From Nitrososphaeraceae archaeon (lineage in GTDB: Archaea > Thermoproteota > Nitrososphaeria > Nitrososphaerales > Nitrososphaeraceae): 5,903 nucleotides of DNA. The position numbers and the translations under genes are program-made. The number at the start of each line of letters is the position of its first letter. The stretch's first letter is position 1. The stretch spans positions 1 to 5,903 of the forward strand of contig JASHSN010000325.1 of the NCBI GenBank assembly GCA_030038695.1, read 5' to 3'. The notes beneath the pieces were generated by a model. That model saw nothing but the letters and a program-made list of their open reading frames with translations. It was not told the DNA's origin and searched no databases. Shown here piece by piece: positions 1 through 5,260 of the stretch.

Positions 1-67
1 CCATAAAATCGAGTCTAGTGGAAGAGTTCTTATTTTTGTCTGATTCGCCTGATTTTGTGGAAATTCA

Positions 68-406
68 TTATGTCGAACTCAAATGCGTGTCTTTCCAATG
101 TTGCAGAAAATTACAAACATCTCCATCAAGCCCTGCTCTTGAGCGCATTATAAATGAGTGTCCAAATTGCCATCCCAGTCTATTACACTCCTCACATTCC
201 TTCTCGTACGAGGAGCTAAAACCATGTGCTTCTCCGACAACACATCTTTTCGGAATATCAAGTTCAAAATACCACTTGAACCATTTAAAGGATAATGGAA
301 ATGGCAACTTCTTTTCCTCTGCTAACCTTTTCGCCCACTTTGGTGCGACGTCGTCTAGGGTAATGGTTTTCTCCAGTGGATCTACTAATCCTGTTATCAT
401 ATTCAT
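68..406 (-). CDS. Hypothetical protein with CxxC motif
   Basis: Product of 112 residues, function unknown. Soluble and charged, with no signal peptide or membrane segment. Visible elements are an aromatic-rich segment around residues 36-49 (PFPLSFKWFKWYFEL), a C-x2-C pair at C71 and C74 followed by GWQFGHSF (H83), and further cysteines at C55 and C98. The Cys/His cluster could bind a metal, but two closely spaced cysteines alone do not prove it. The minus strand is preferred over the overlapping plus frame because this frame starts with ATG, is rich in charged residues and aromatics typical of a folded protein, and has a TATA-like box at the right distance upstream, whereas the plus frame starts with GTG and is serine-rich. 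It is divergent from the PsbP-like gene at 678. I believe it is a real gene but cannot name a family. Confidence 0.65.
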   Translation of the reverse strand: MNMITGLVDPLEKTITLDDVAPKWAKRLAEEKKLPFPLSFKWFKWYFELDIPKRCVVGEAHGFSSSYEKECEECNRLGWQFGHSFIMRSRAGLDGDVCNFLQHWKDTHLSST

Positions 407-420
407 ATAATGTATTTCCT

Positions 421-431
421 TATATATAAAA
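421..431 (-). promoter_or_regulatory. TATA-like promoter of the 68-406 gene
   Basis: On the minus strand this reads TTTTATATATA. Its 5' edge lies about 25 bases before the ATG at 406, the distance at which archaeal transcription starts, so the mRNA probably begins at or within a few bases of the start codon (leaderless). No Shine-Dalgarno sequence is present. Confidence 0.6.
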
Positions 432-560
432 TATGTTCAGTCATACACTACATAATTTCAAAAATGATCCTATATAGGCTTATTTTCTCCCAATCCTACC
501 TATTATCTATGTAAAAACTTTATGTCAGTAGAACAATAGATAAACGAAAATAAGTCGTTT

Positions 561-612
561 ATACCGAGGGTTCAAGCGAAATAATCAGGTTTAGAGTCAA
601 TATCTTCGGTAT
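561..612. repeat. Long-range inverted repeat in the divergent intergenic region
   Basis: Bases 561-571 can pair with 602-612: seven perfect pairs (ATACCGA with TCGGTAT) extended by G-T, G-C, G-T and T-A pairs, enclosing a 30-base loop. It lies inside the gap 407-677 between the two divergent genes. Apart from the promoters, I see no gene in that gap. It could be an RNA hairpin or a regulatory dyad, or chance pairing. Confidence 0.25.
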
Positions 613-642
613 TAATTGTCTGTTCTTTCCAACTAACACTAA

Positions 643-653
643 ACTTAATAACT
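643..653 (+). promoter_or_regulatory. TATA-like promoter of the PsbP-like gene
   Basis: The sequence ACTTAATAACT resembles an archaeal TATA box. It lies about 25 bases before the out-of-frame ATG at 670 and about 33 before the TTG at 678. A second AT-rich candidate, TATAAAG at 661-667, is too close to either start to drive a transcript containing it. Confidence 0.4.
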
Positions 654-677
654 CGCTATCTATAAAGAGATGAAATC

Positions 678-1466
678 TTGAGCTCAAAGTCTGGTGTTAA
701 GGGATCATATCTCGTGTTTGTATTTTCTGCATTTTTGGTGTTTTGTGCATGGCCCTTACAAAATTACGAACATATAGTGTTAGCATACACACCATTCCCT
801 TCAACTCCAAGTGAGTCAACTATGCCTAGACAGACCGTTCCTATAACCAACTTTGCAGTAAGTAATGATCCTGAATATTTGACTTATGTAAATTCCATCT
901 ATGGGATAAAAATGCAATATCCTACCAATTGGTTTAAGCATACTGGAGGATACATATACGAACTGGCAAACGGCACTACTCGTGACCTTGTATCCTTTAG
1001 TCCAATCATTGCGAACCAAACCGCAGCTTTAATCTCACTTAAGCTACATTTTCACTTAACGCAAGCCTCTGAGCATCTGCTAAAGAAGGTCTATCCTTCT
1101 GGCATTCCTGATTTTAATGCAAGCTTACGTTTATCCGTATATTACCCAGAAAACACATGGAAGACTGTATCCAAGTACGCGAGTGACGAATATGGCTTCG
1201 GAAAATTACTTGGATTAACTAAGACTACACTTGGTGGGTTACCTGCATACAATTCAACGTATGCATCTACAATGTCCTTTTCCAGCCTTTACCCTGAGAG
1301 AAGTATGCACATTGGTGCAATCAGAGGGGACAAGCTCTTCATTTTAATTTATCAGGCCCGCACGAATGAATACAACAAATATATGCCAATAGTACAGCAG
1401 ATGATCGATACATTTCAGATAAGTAACTCAACCAATTCGATAGACAATATACCTGCAAACAGATAA
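678..1466 (+). CDS. Secreted PsbP-like protein
   Basis: Product of 262 residues. The N-terminus has a basic patch followed by a hydrophobic stretch at residues 11-25, then a Pro/Ser/Thr-rich linker at 38-55, so it is probably exported or membrane-anchored and acts outside the cell. The body from about residue 68 begins YLTYVNSIYGIKMQYPTNW, the typical opening of the PsbP-like domain widespread in Nitrososphaerales, and runs to about residue 248 with a closing helix (IVQQMIDTFQIS). Five N-x-S/T sequons (N98, N113, N147, N192, N250) fit an archaeal surface glycoprotein. The biochemical role of these archaeal PsbP-like proteins is not known; similarity to the photosystem II subunit is structural only. 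The start shown is TTG at 678; ATG at 670 is one base out of frame and GTG at 714 would remove part of the signal segment. The gene converges on the SPFH gene. Confidence 0.65.
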   Translation: MSSKSGVKGSYLVFVFSAFLVFCAWPLQNYEHIVLAYTPFPSTPSESTMPRQTVPITNFAVSNDPEYLTYVNSIYGIKMQYPTNWFKHTGGYIYELANGTTRDLVSFSPIIANQTAALISLKLHFHLTQASEHLLKKVYPSGIPDFNASLRLSVYYPENTWKTVSKYASDEYGFGKLLGLTKTTLGGLPAYNSTYASTMSFSSLYPERSMHIGAIRGDKLFILIYQARTNEYNKYMPIVQQMIDTFQISNSTNSIDNIPANR

Positions 1467-1565
1467 TTTTAATAACAATAGTTGAGGTCCCCATTGAGGA
1501 TTTTGGATAGTCACATATCTTGGTTGATAGAAACATTAACTCCTAACAATTTATGAGAAATATCA

Positions 1566-1598
1566 GACTCTTTCTAGAAAGGAGAAAGGCTAAGAGTC
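1566..1598. repeat. Inverted repeat with nested palindrome
   Basis: GACTCTT at 1566-1572 is the reverse complement of AAGAGTC at 1592-1598, with 19 bases between. Nested inside is a perfect 12-base palindrome, CTTTCTAGAAAG (1570-1581). The two foldings overlap and are mutually exclusive. Its place about 100 bases after the PsbP-like stop suggests a transcript-end structure, but there is no clear following T-run. Confidence 0.3.
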
Positions 1599-1731
1599 AT
1601 CACTCATTGACAGAGTTGACAGGCTACAGTTAAAAACTAACCTTCTTAGCAGAAATCCATCGTCATTCGTAATAGCGCGGATTTATGTCATCTCTCGACC
1701 TATTGTTCTTTTTATAATAGTTTACAACTCA

Positions 1732-1757
1732 TCGTAGGTAACATCAGTTACCTACGA
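1732..1757. repeat. Perfect 11-bp inverted repeat
   Basis: TCGTAGGTAAC (1732-1742) and GTTACCTACGA (1747-1757) are perfect reverse complements separated by four bases. It can form a stable hairpin in either transcript and lies between convergent genes, so a bidirectional terminator is one reading. A TATA-like TTTTTATAATAG at 1709-1720 lies about 25 bases upstream on the plus strand, so the dyad would also sit on a transcription start, as an operator does. The sequence alone does not decide. Confidence 0.5.
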
Positions 1758-1869
1758 GCTAGTTTCTATTACATCTAATCTTTCTCCGAATTTGCATTTA
1801 CGTTCCATTATCGTGTGCGTTAGCTGCATATAAGTTCCCTCAGTTATTGGCAACTGCATACTTTATTGG

Positions 1870-1962
1870 TTAGAATTGTCCAGGAAGCGTGAATGTCCCA
1901 ACAGGGAGCGATTTTGATTGCCTGACAATTGCCATTAGCTCTAGCTACATTTGATCTTGCTG
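1870..1962 (-). pseudogene. Relic of a second SPFH-like gene, 3' end
   Basis: Bases 1916-1962 match 2171-2217 inside the intact SPFH gene at 41 of 47 positions without gaps. On the minus strand the copy reads ARSNVARANGNCQAIKI, matching ARSNVAKANGESQAIKI of the intact protein (residues 236-252). After this the reading shifts by one base into PVGTFTLPGQF and a TAA at 1870-1872, which resembles the hydrophobic/proline tail ending many archaeal SPFH proteins but differs from the tail of the intact neighbour. About 40 residues expected between the two parts are missing. No start or upstream domain remains. I infer a deleted, frameshifted fragment of a paralogue; the tail assignment is the weaker half of the argument. 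Confidence 0.6.
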
Positions 1963-1987
1963 ATGTCTCTTTCGTGAATGAAGATCA

Positions 1988-2920
1988 CTATTGAGCACTA
2001 GCAAAGGCACTAGAACTCTTGCTTTGGTTTTGTTGGGTTGTTGCTCTGGGTAGTTGAAAAAAAGGTAGTGCACTACTACCAAAAGCATAAGGCATTTGGC
2101 CATTCCACTTGTTGATAGCCAGCCACTGAAGGTACTCCGGACTTTGTTTTAGTTGAGAACTTATGATCTTGATTGCCTGAGACTCACCATTGGCTTTAGC
2201 TACATTTGATCTTGCTGCAGCCTGAGCTTGTACAACGGTTTGGTTTGCGATCACTCTAACGGCTAACAGATTATTTTGCTCTGTCAGATATTTCTGGTAG
2301 GCTACTACTTTTGATTCTATCTGTTTTGCAAATTCGGGTGAGAATGAAAAGTCTGTTATGAATACGGTCTCCACAATTATATTCCTTCCTGATAGGGTAT
2401 TGGCAATAGTCTCAGCAATCACAGCTTTTGCAGTAGCTCTTTTTGTTATCAACTCTTCAGCATTGAATTTCGCAACACTTGCTTTAACTGATTCTTGTAT
2501 AGTGGGTGCGATTATTCTGTCTGCATAATCATCTCCAAGCTGCTGATATATGACATTCGCCTTATCTGGTGATATATGATAGTTCAATGCTATCGTAGTC
2601 TGCACCTCCTGTAGGTCATTGGAAGCAGCAGCTGCATTAGCTACATATTTGAGAGTACGGACTTCCATTGGCACTACCTGTTCAGCAAATGGAATGATAA
2701 AGTGTATTCCTTCTCCTAATACACGGTTTTCAACCGCACCAACATATAGAACAACCCCTCTATGACCCGCTTCTACAACAACTACTGATTCGAACATAAC
2801 GACTATGATGACAACAAAAGTGATTACTGCAGCTACAATCTTTAATTTGTTAAAGGACGTACTTGGGTTTGGTCCCGTCGTATACTCATAGCTGCCAGAT
2901 CTCTTGAAGGGATTTCTCAT
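1988..2920 (-). CDS. SPFH/band 7 (prohibitin-like) membrane protein
   Basis: Product of 310 residues. A basic cytoplasmic N-terminus (residues 1-26) is followed by one membrane helix (about 27-49), then the SPFH/band 7 domain (about 50-215) with the typical entry VVVVEAGHRGVVLYVGAV and GEGIHFIIPF, and an Ala/Gln-rich probable coiled coil (about 200-250, including QAQAAARSNVAKANGESQA). The C-terminus contains the motif LQWLAINKWNGQMP, common in archaeal and bacterial prohibitin-like proteins, then a low-complexity Gln/Ser tail. Family members form ring or cage oligomers at the membrane and often control proteases or membrane microdomains; the partner here is unknown. No NfeD or FtsH gene lies beside it. 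The length is normal and all regions are intact. ATG at 2920 is chosen because a TATA-like box lies 27 bases upstream. It is divergent from the PPOX-type gene; a relic of a paralogue lies just past its stop. Confidence 0.93.
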   Translation of the reverse strand: MRNPFKRSGSYEYTTGPNPSTSFNKLKIVAAVITFVVIIVVMFESVVVVEAGHRGVVLYVGAVENRVLGEGIHFIIPFAEQVVPMEVRTLKYVANAAAASNDLQEVQTTIALNYHISPDKANVIYQQLGDDYADRIIAPTIQESVKASVAKFNAEELITKRATAKAVIAETIANTLSGRNIIVETVFITDFSFSPEFAKQIESKVVAYQKYLTEQNNLLAVRVIANQTVVQAQAAARSNVAKANGESQAIKIISSQLKQSPEYLQWLAINKWNGQMPYAFGSSALPFFQLPRATTQQNQSKSSSAFASAQ

Positions 2921-2938
2921 GAGAATAATCTATCTTCT

Positions 2939-2949
2939 GATATAAAGAT
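2939..2949 (-). promoter_or_regulatory. TATA-like promoter of the SPFH gene
   Basis: On the minus strand this reads ATCTTTATATC. The TTTATA core starts about 27 bases before the ATG at 2920, which fits a leaderless transcript. The rest of the gap up to 3127 contains only a weak six-base inverted repeat (GCAACT 3035-3040 with AGTTGC 3051-3056) and no gene. Confidence 0.6.
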
Positions 2950-3127
2950 GATATATCCATCGCAATTTAAACTTGTGGTGCAAGCGCGATGGTTAGCAGC
3001 GACAGAGTTACGTGATTATAATAAAATGAAATTGGCAACTACGGAGCTAAAGTTGCAATTCGTTCCGAACAATCTATTTCATATTCGGACCGAATTATTA
3101 TTGGTAGTAAATGATAATGATTAATAC

Positions 3128-3700
3128 ATGTTTAGTTCTCTCAATGCTATGCAAAGAGATGATAACATGAAAAAAATACCAACTTCAGTGGAAATAGTTG
3201 ACGCTCCTCCTCCTGCATACAATGAGACTGAACAAAAAGTATCTGAATCTACTGGTACGACAAAACTAGATAAAGAGGAGTTGCATGGTCTTTTTCGTGA
3301 TAGAAATTTGGCTTTTGTAACAACTTTGTCTAAAGACGGTTCCCCCCACGTTACACCAGTATGGACAGAGATGATCGACGATTTGATCTTGATAAATACT
3401 TTTGAATCTTCGGCGAAAAATAAACATATAACGAATGATAAAAGGATAGCGCTATCCATCGTTGAACAAAACAATCCATTCAATATGGTCTCTATAAAAG
3501 GAAAGGTAATAGAACGCACGACAGAAGGAGCAGATGAGCATCTGATAAGGCTGGCCAAAAAGTATCTCGGAATTGGAAAATATTATTACCGAAAGCCAAA
3601 TCACAGACGAATTATAATAAAGATTCAACCGGAAAAGATAATGGGACTTTCAATCCATCCTGCTTTTTATTTCCTCGCATATTCTCCATGGAACAAATAA
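3128..3700 (+). CDS. PPOX-type split-barrel oxidoreductase (FMN/F420 family)
   Basis: Product of 190 residues. The core begins near residue 47 (LDKEELHGLFRDRNLAFVTT) and contains the family signature KDGSPHVTPVW (69-79), the strand DDLILINTF (84-92), SSAKNKHITNDKRIALSI (94-111) with the basic residues that usually contact cofactor phosphate, and VSIKGKV (121-127). This is the pyridoxamine 5'-phosphate oxidase-like split barrel, nearest in pattern to the archaeal/actinobacterial F420-dependent or FMN-binding group; it probably acts as a cytoplasmic homodimer reducing an unknown substrate. It lacks evidence for true PdxH activity. Residues 1-45 form a Pro/Glu/Thr-rich, probably disordered extension. 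The start is uncertain: ATG at 3128, 3149 or 3167; the last is preceded by GAGATGAT (3156-3163), one mismatch from the archaeal Shine-Dalgarno GAGGTGAT. It stands alone, divergent from the SPFH gene. Confidence 0.85.
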   Translation: MFSSLNAMQRDDNMKKIPTSVEIVDAPPPAYNETEQKVSESTGTTKLDKEELHGLFRDRNLAFVTTLSKDGSPHVTPVWTEMIDDLILINTFESSAKNKHITNDKRIALSIVEQNNPFNMVSIKGKVIERTTEGADEHLIRLAKKYLGIGKYYYRKPNHRRIIIKIQPEKIMGLSIHPAFYFLAYSPWNK

Positions 3701-3798
3701 GATATTTTATTGAAACAAAGAGAGGATAATTCGTAGTTTCTTTGCTTTGAATATCGCGTATTGTGACTATGTCTTCTCCGTCATTGGCTTGATTCTAT

Positions 3799-3817
3799 CT
3801 ATCTAATTGTTAGGTAG
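3799..3817. repeat. Small hairpin, 8-bp stem
   Basis: CTATCTAA (3799-3806) pairs with TTAGGTAG (3810-3817) through eight pairs including one G-T, with a three-base loop. It begins at the stop codon of the open minus frame 3802-4041. It has no obvious T-run in either direction; a role is unproven. Confidence 0.3.
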
Positions 3818-4041
3818 TCAACTATCACTGTTGAATTTTTTACTCTACCAGGATCGTCCATTACGTCCTCGTGAGTGCGAAAAAGAGCAGTAGCTAAAGG
3901 AATCCTAAAAACACTTGTACTTTCAACCTCCAGGTCTCTATTAACCCAATTGTACGAGAAAATGAAGATCCACTTGAACAGATTTTGTGCCGGAATCCAG
4001 TCAAATTTCCTAGAGTACGGGAAAGCTACAGCAAGCCATGG
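3799..4041 (-). pseudogene. Possible gene remnant without a start codon
   Basis: The minus frame between TAG at 4042-4044 and TAG at 3799-3801 is open for 80 codons but has no ATG, and no GTG or TTG, in its first two thirds. The translation looks protein-like rather than random: FDWIPAQNLFKW, then RDLEVESTSVFRIPLATAL and THEDVMDDPGRVKNSTVIV, with a reasonable mix of charged and hydrophobic residues. An out-of-frame ATG lies at 4040 (MACCSFPVL then stop). One reading is a decayed gene whose start was lost by a frameshift; the other is a chance open frame in non-coding DNA. I recognise no family. Confidence 0.25.
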
Positions 4042-4183
4042 CTAATAGATAATACATGAATGGTGTGATGTAAGAGCATAACAAATTAAACAAGAAGCAA
4101 AAATGGGAGGAGACACGGGTTCTTCAGAATGCAAGAGCTCAACGCAAAGACTGAAATTTCTCTAAAACTAATAAGAACAGGAA

Positions 4184-4450
4184 ATGAGAGGAGTAAAGCC
4201 CGTAGACTTTAATCCGGATGGCGTGATATGTAATCCGCGGGGTAATCCCATCAACTATGTATGGATGGGAGAAACCGAAATGCCGGGAGAGGAGTATGTA
4301 GGCAAAGAAAAGAAATGGTGTATAAAATTTCATAGCGGAAATCTTCAATCCGCAACAATTTACTTTGACGAAGTAGATGCGAGGAAATTTAAAGAAAGTA
4401 AACGAATCATTGGGGGGGCTTTAACCCTTCAACCTCCCGAGATAAAGTGA
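4184..4450 (+). CDS. Small hypothetical protein
   Basis: Product of 88 residues, function unknown. Soluble, no signal or membrane segment. The N-terminal half has a Pro/Gly/Asn-rich stretch with two cysteines (C16, C46) and YVWMGETEMPGEEYVG; the C-terminal half, KKWCIKFHSGNLQSATIYF followed by DEVDARKFKESKR, has an alternating strand-then-helix character like a small alpha/beta domain. ATG at 4184 is the only in-frame start, since TAA lies at 4172. Its composition is more protein-like than the opposing minus frame (4139-4348), which is a hydrophobic shadow. No clear TATA box or Shine-Dalgarno precedes it, so expression signals are weak. A possible membrane peptide starts 7 bases after its stop. 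Confidence 0.5.
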   Translation: MRGVKPVDFNPDGVICNPRGNPINYVWMGETEMPGEEYVGKEKKWCIKFHSGNLQSATIYFDEVDARKFKESKRIIGGALTLQPPEIK

Positions 4451-4457
4451 GTTTCAG

Positions 4458-4604
4458 GTGACCGCATACCTTCTACGAACAGCAAACCCGGCTTGTCTTA
4501 CAACACGGTATACCATTTCTCCCAGTAGAGGGCTTCTGAACTTCATAGCAGCAATCGCTTTGCTAATAATAGGGATAGAATGTATTGCACACGCGGTATG
4601 GTAG
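4458..4604 (+). CDS. Possible small membrane protein
   Basis: A 48-residue frame opening with GTG, seven bases after the stop of the preceding small gene. The first 28 residues are polar to mildly basic (MTAYLLRTANPACL..., with R7, R18 and R26), and residues 27-47 form one clear hydrophobic helix, LLNFIAAIALLIIGIECIAH, ending in AVW. This would be a single-span membrane protein. The start overlaps a GGTGA that resembles a Shine-Dalgarno core, but that is the start itself rather than a spaced signal. Evidence is the helix and the operon-like spacing only; the GTG start and short length make a chance frame quite possible. Confidence 0.3.
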   Translation: MTAYLLRTANPACLTTRYTISPSRGLLNFIAAIALLIIGIECIAHAVW

Positions 4605-4670
4605 AATACTCATAGCTTCTAGGAGCGTAGCAGAAACGTGAGGTATTGAAATCATCAATATCAAATAAGG

Positions 4671-4680
4671 TATATAATAT
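4671..4680 (+). promoter_or_regulatory. TATA-like box without an evident gene
   Basis: TATATAATAT followed by TTTT is one of the best TATA-like sequences in the window. A plus-strand transcript would start near 4697, about 25 bases before the hairpin at 4721-4745. No coding frame with a credible start follows. The box is nearly symmetric, so minus-strand use is also possible; that direction gives no credible gene either. Confidence 0.35.
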
Positions 4681-4720
4681 TTTTCAATCGATATTCAAGT
4701 ATAACACTATTACAACAGGC

Positions 4721-4745
4721 CGTTCTTCAGTTAAACTGAAGAATG
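4721..4745. repeat. Near-perfect palindrome/hairpin
   Basis: TTCTTCAGTT (4723-4732) and AACTGAAGAA (4734-4743) are perfect reverse complements around a single A; as RNA the stem extends outward by G-T and C-G pairs to 4721-4745. It is not followed by a T-run, so it is not a standard terminator. It could be the structured core of a small RNA starting at the TATA-like box at 4671, an operator-type dyad, or the subterminal hairpin of a vanished IS200/IS605-like element. No transposase remnant is visible. Confidence 0.5.
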
Positions 4746-4980
4746 AGAGACATTGTTTCATGTCACTACAGTTCTAAGTGTCAAACCTATAGAGGTCAGC
4801 CACTATCAAAATATAAGCACCTTTAGGAATAAAAGTACTATTAGAGCAACCGGATTTCATGCCTTCCTACTATGTGGTCTATGTAGATATTGTAGTGAAG
4901 ACTTGACTTATCTTAGTTCTCATTGATGGTTTTTTCGAAATCTATCAGTATTATTTTCAAAATCAATCGTTCCCAATATT
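4746..4980. other. Intergenic region, no gene supported
   Basis: A plus frame is open from 4747 to a TGA near 4925 and would encode a segment with CGLCRYC, but it has no proper start except TTG at 4753 next to the hairpin, and its composition is unconvincing. No other feature seen. Confidence 0.4.
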
Positions 4981-4984
4981 TTTA

Positions 4985-4996
4985 TTTTTATATTTT
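4985..4996 (+). promoter_or_regulatory. TATA-like promoter of the Gly/Cys-rich gene
   Basis: TTTTTATATTTT lies in a very AT-rich block with the core starting about 25 bases before the ATG at 5012, so the transcript is probably leaderless. No Shine-Dalgarno is present. Confidence 0.6.
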
Positions 4997-5011
4997 TTAC
5001 TGAGTACATAT

Positions 5012-5236
5012 ATGATCTCAAATAAACAAAGGATAATTGCTTTGAGCATGATGGTGATTGCAATAATGGTGTTCTTTGCAAGTCAGCTAATTGCCACGCA
5101 TCAAGCGGAAGCCTTCAGGGGCAGCTCCGGGTTTGGGGGTCCAGGCTGGGGTGGCTGGGCTGTGGGAGGCATAGGAGGCTGTGGGGGCTGGGGCGGCTGC
5201 GGCTGCGGTATATGCGGCGGTTGTTGCACCGGCTGA
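5012..5236 (+). CDS. Secreted glycine/cysteine-rich small protein
   Basis: Product of 74 residues. The N-terminus is a typical Sec signal peptide: basic start (K5, R7), hydrophobic core at about 8-27, and an A-E-A motif (32-34) before F35. The predicted mature part is 40 residues, 20 of them glycine, with six cysteines (C57, C63, C65, C68, C71, C72) and three tryptophans (W46, W49, W60), in patterns such as GGCGGWGGCGCG. It should act outside the cytoplasm. The cysteines could form disulfides or bind metal such as copper or iron; the composition also recalls Gly/Cys-rich peptides that are chemically modified, but no modifying enzyme is nearby. Coding DNA turns abruptly G-rich after the signal peptide, in contrast to the AT-rich surroundings; this follows from the glycine codons. 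A good promoter upstream and terminator-like hairpin at the stop support a real single-gene unit. Function unknown. Confidence 0.75.
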   Translation: MISNKQRIIALSMMVIAIMVFFASQLIATHQAEAFRGSSGFGGPGWGGWAVGGIGGCGGWGGCGCGICGGCCTG

Positions 5237-5260
5237 CAAAAGAGTCAGCTCTGCATTTTT
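5231..5260 (+). terminator. Terminator-like hairpin with T-run
   Basis: GCTGAC (5232-5237) pairs with GTCAGC (5244-5249) across a six-base loop, extended by a G-T pair (5231 with 5250), and is followed by TTTTT at 5256-5260. The stop codon TGA (5234-5236) of the Gly/Cys-rich gene lies inside the left arm. Confidence 0.5.

Larger units (their letters stand above)
1467..1869. other. Convergent intergenic region, no gene seen
   Basis: No convincing coding frame on either strand. It holds the 3' ends of two convergent transcripts and two inverted repeats described separately. A T-rich stretch directly after the PsbP-like stop (TAATTTTAATAA) may help terminate that transcript. Confidence 0.5.
3701..4183. 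other. Long intergenic region
   Basis: No plus-strand gene is convincing; ATG at 4103 opens only 20 codons. Directly after the oxidoreductase stop there is a T-rich stretch (GATATTTTATT) that may terminate its transcript, with loose pairing possible to AATATC at 3750-3755. An open minus frame and a small hairpin are listed separately. Confidence 0.45.

Noticed and set aside
18..410. Plus-strand open frame of 130 codons
   Set aside because: Starts with GTG, is Ser/Phe/His-rich and overlaps the more protein-like minus frame 68-406, which has a promoter.
3035..3056. Six-base inverted repeat GCAACT/AGTTGC
   Set aside because: Too short, with a 10-base loop, and expected by chance in this length of AT-rich DNA.
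3121..3558. Minus-strand open frame opposite the oxidoreductase
   Set aside because: Shadow of the PPOX-type gene, whose plus frame has recognisable family motifs.
4103..4165. ATG frame of 20 codons upstream of 4184 in the same frame
   Set aside because: Very short, and two stop codons (4163 and 4172) separate it from the downstream gene; no support as a leader peptide.
4139..4348. Minus-strand open frame of 69 codons
   Set aside because: Overlaps the 88-residue plus frame; composition is low-complexity hydrophobic/aromatic as expected from antisense of charged codons.
4747..4927. Open plus frame containing a CGLCRYC cysteine cluster
   Set aside because: No credible start codon, no promoter at a suitable distance, and the rest of the translation is not protein-like.
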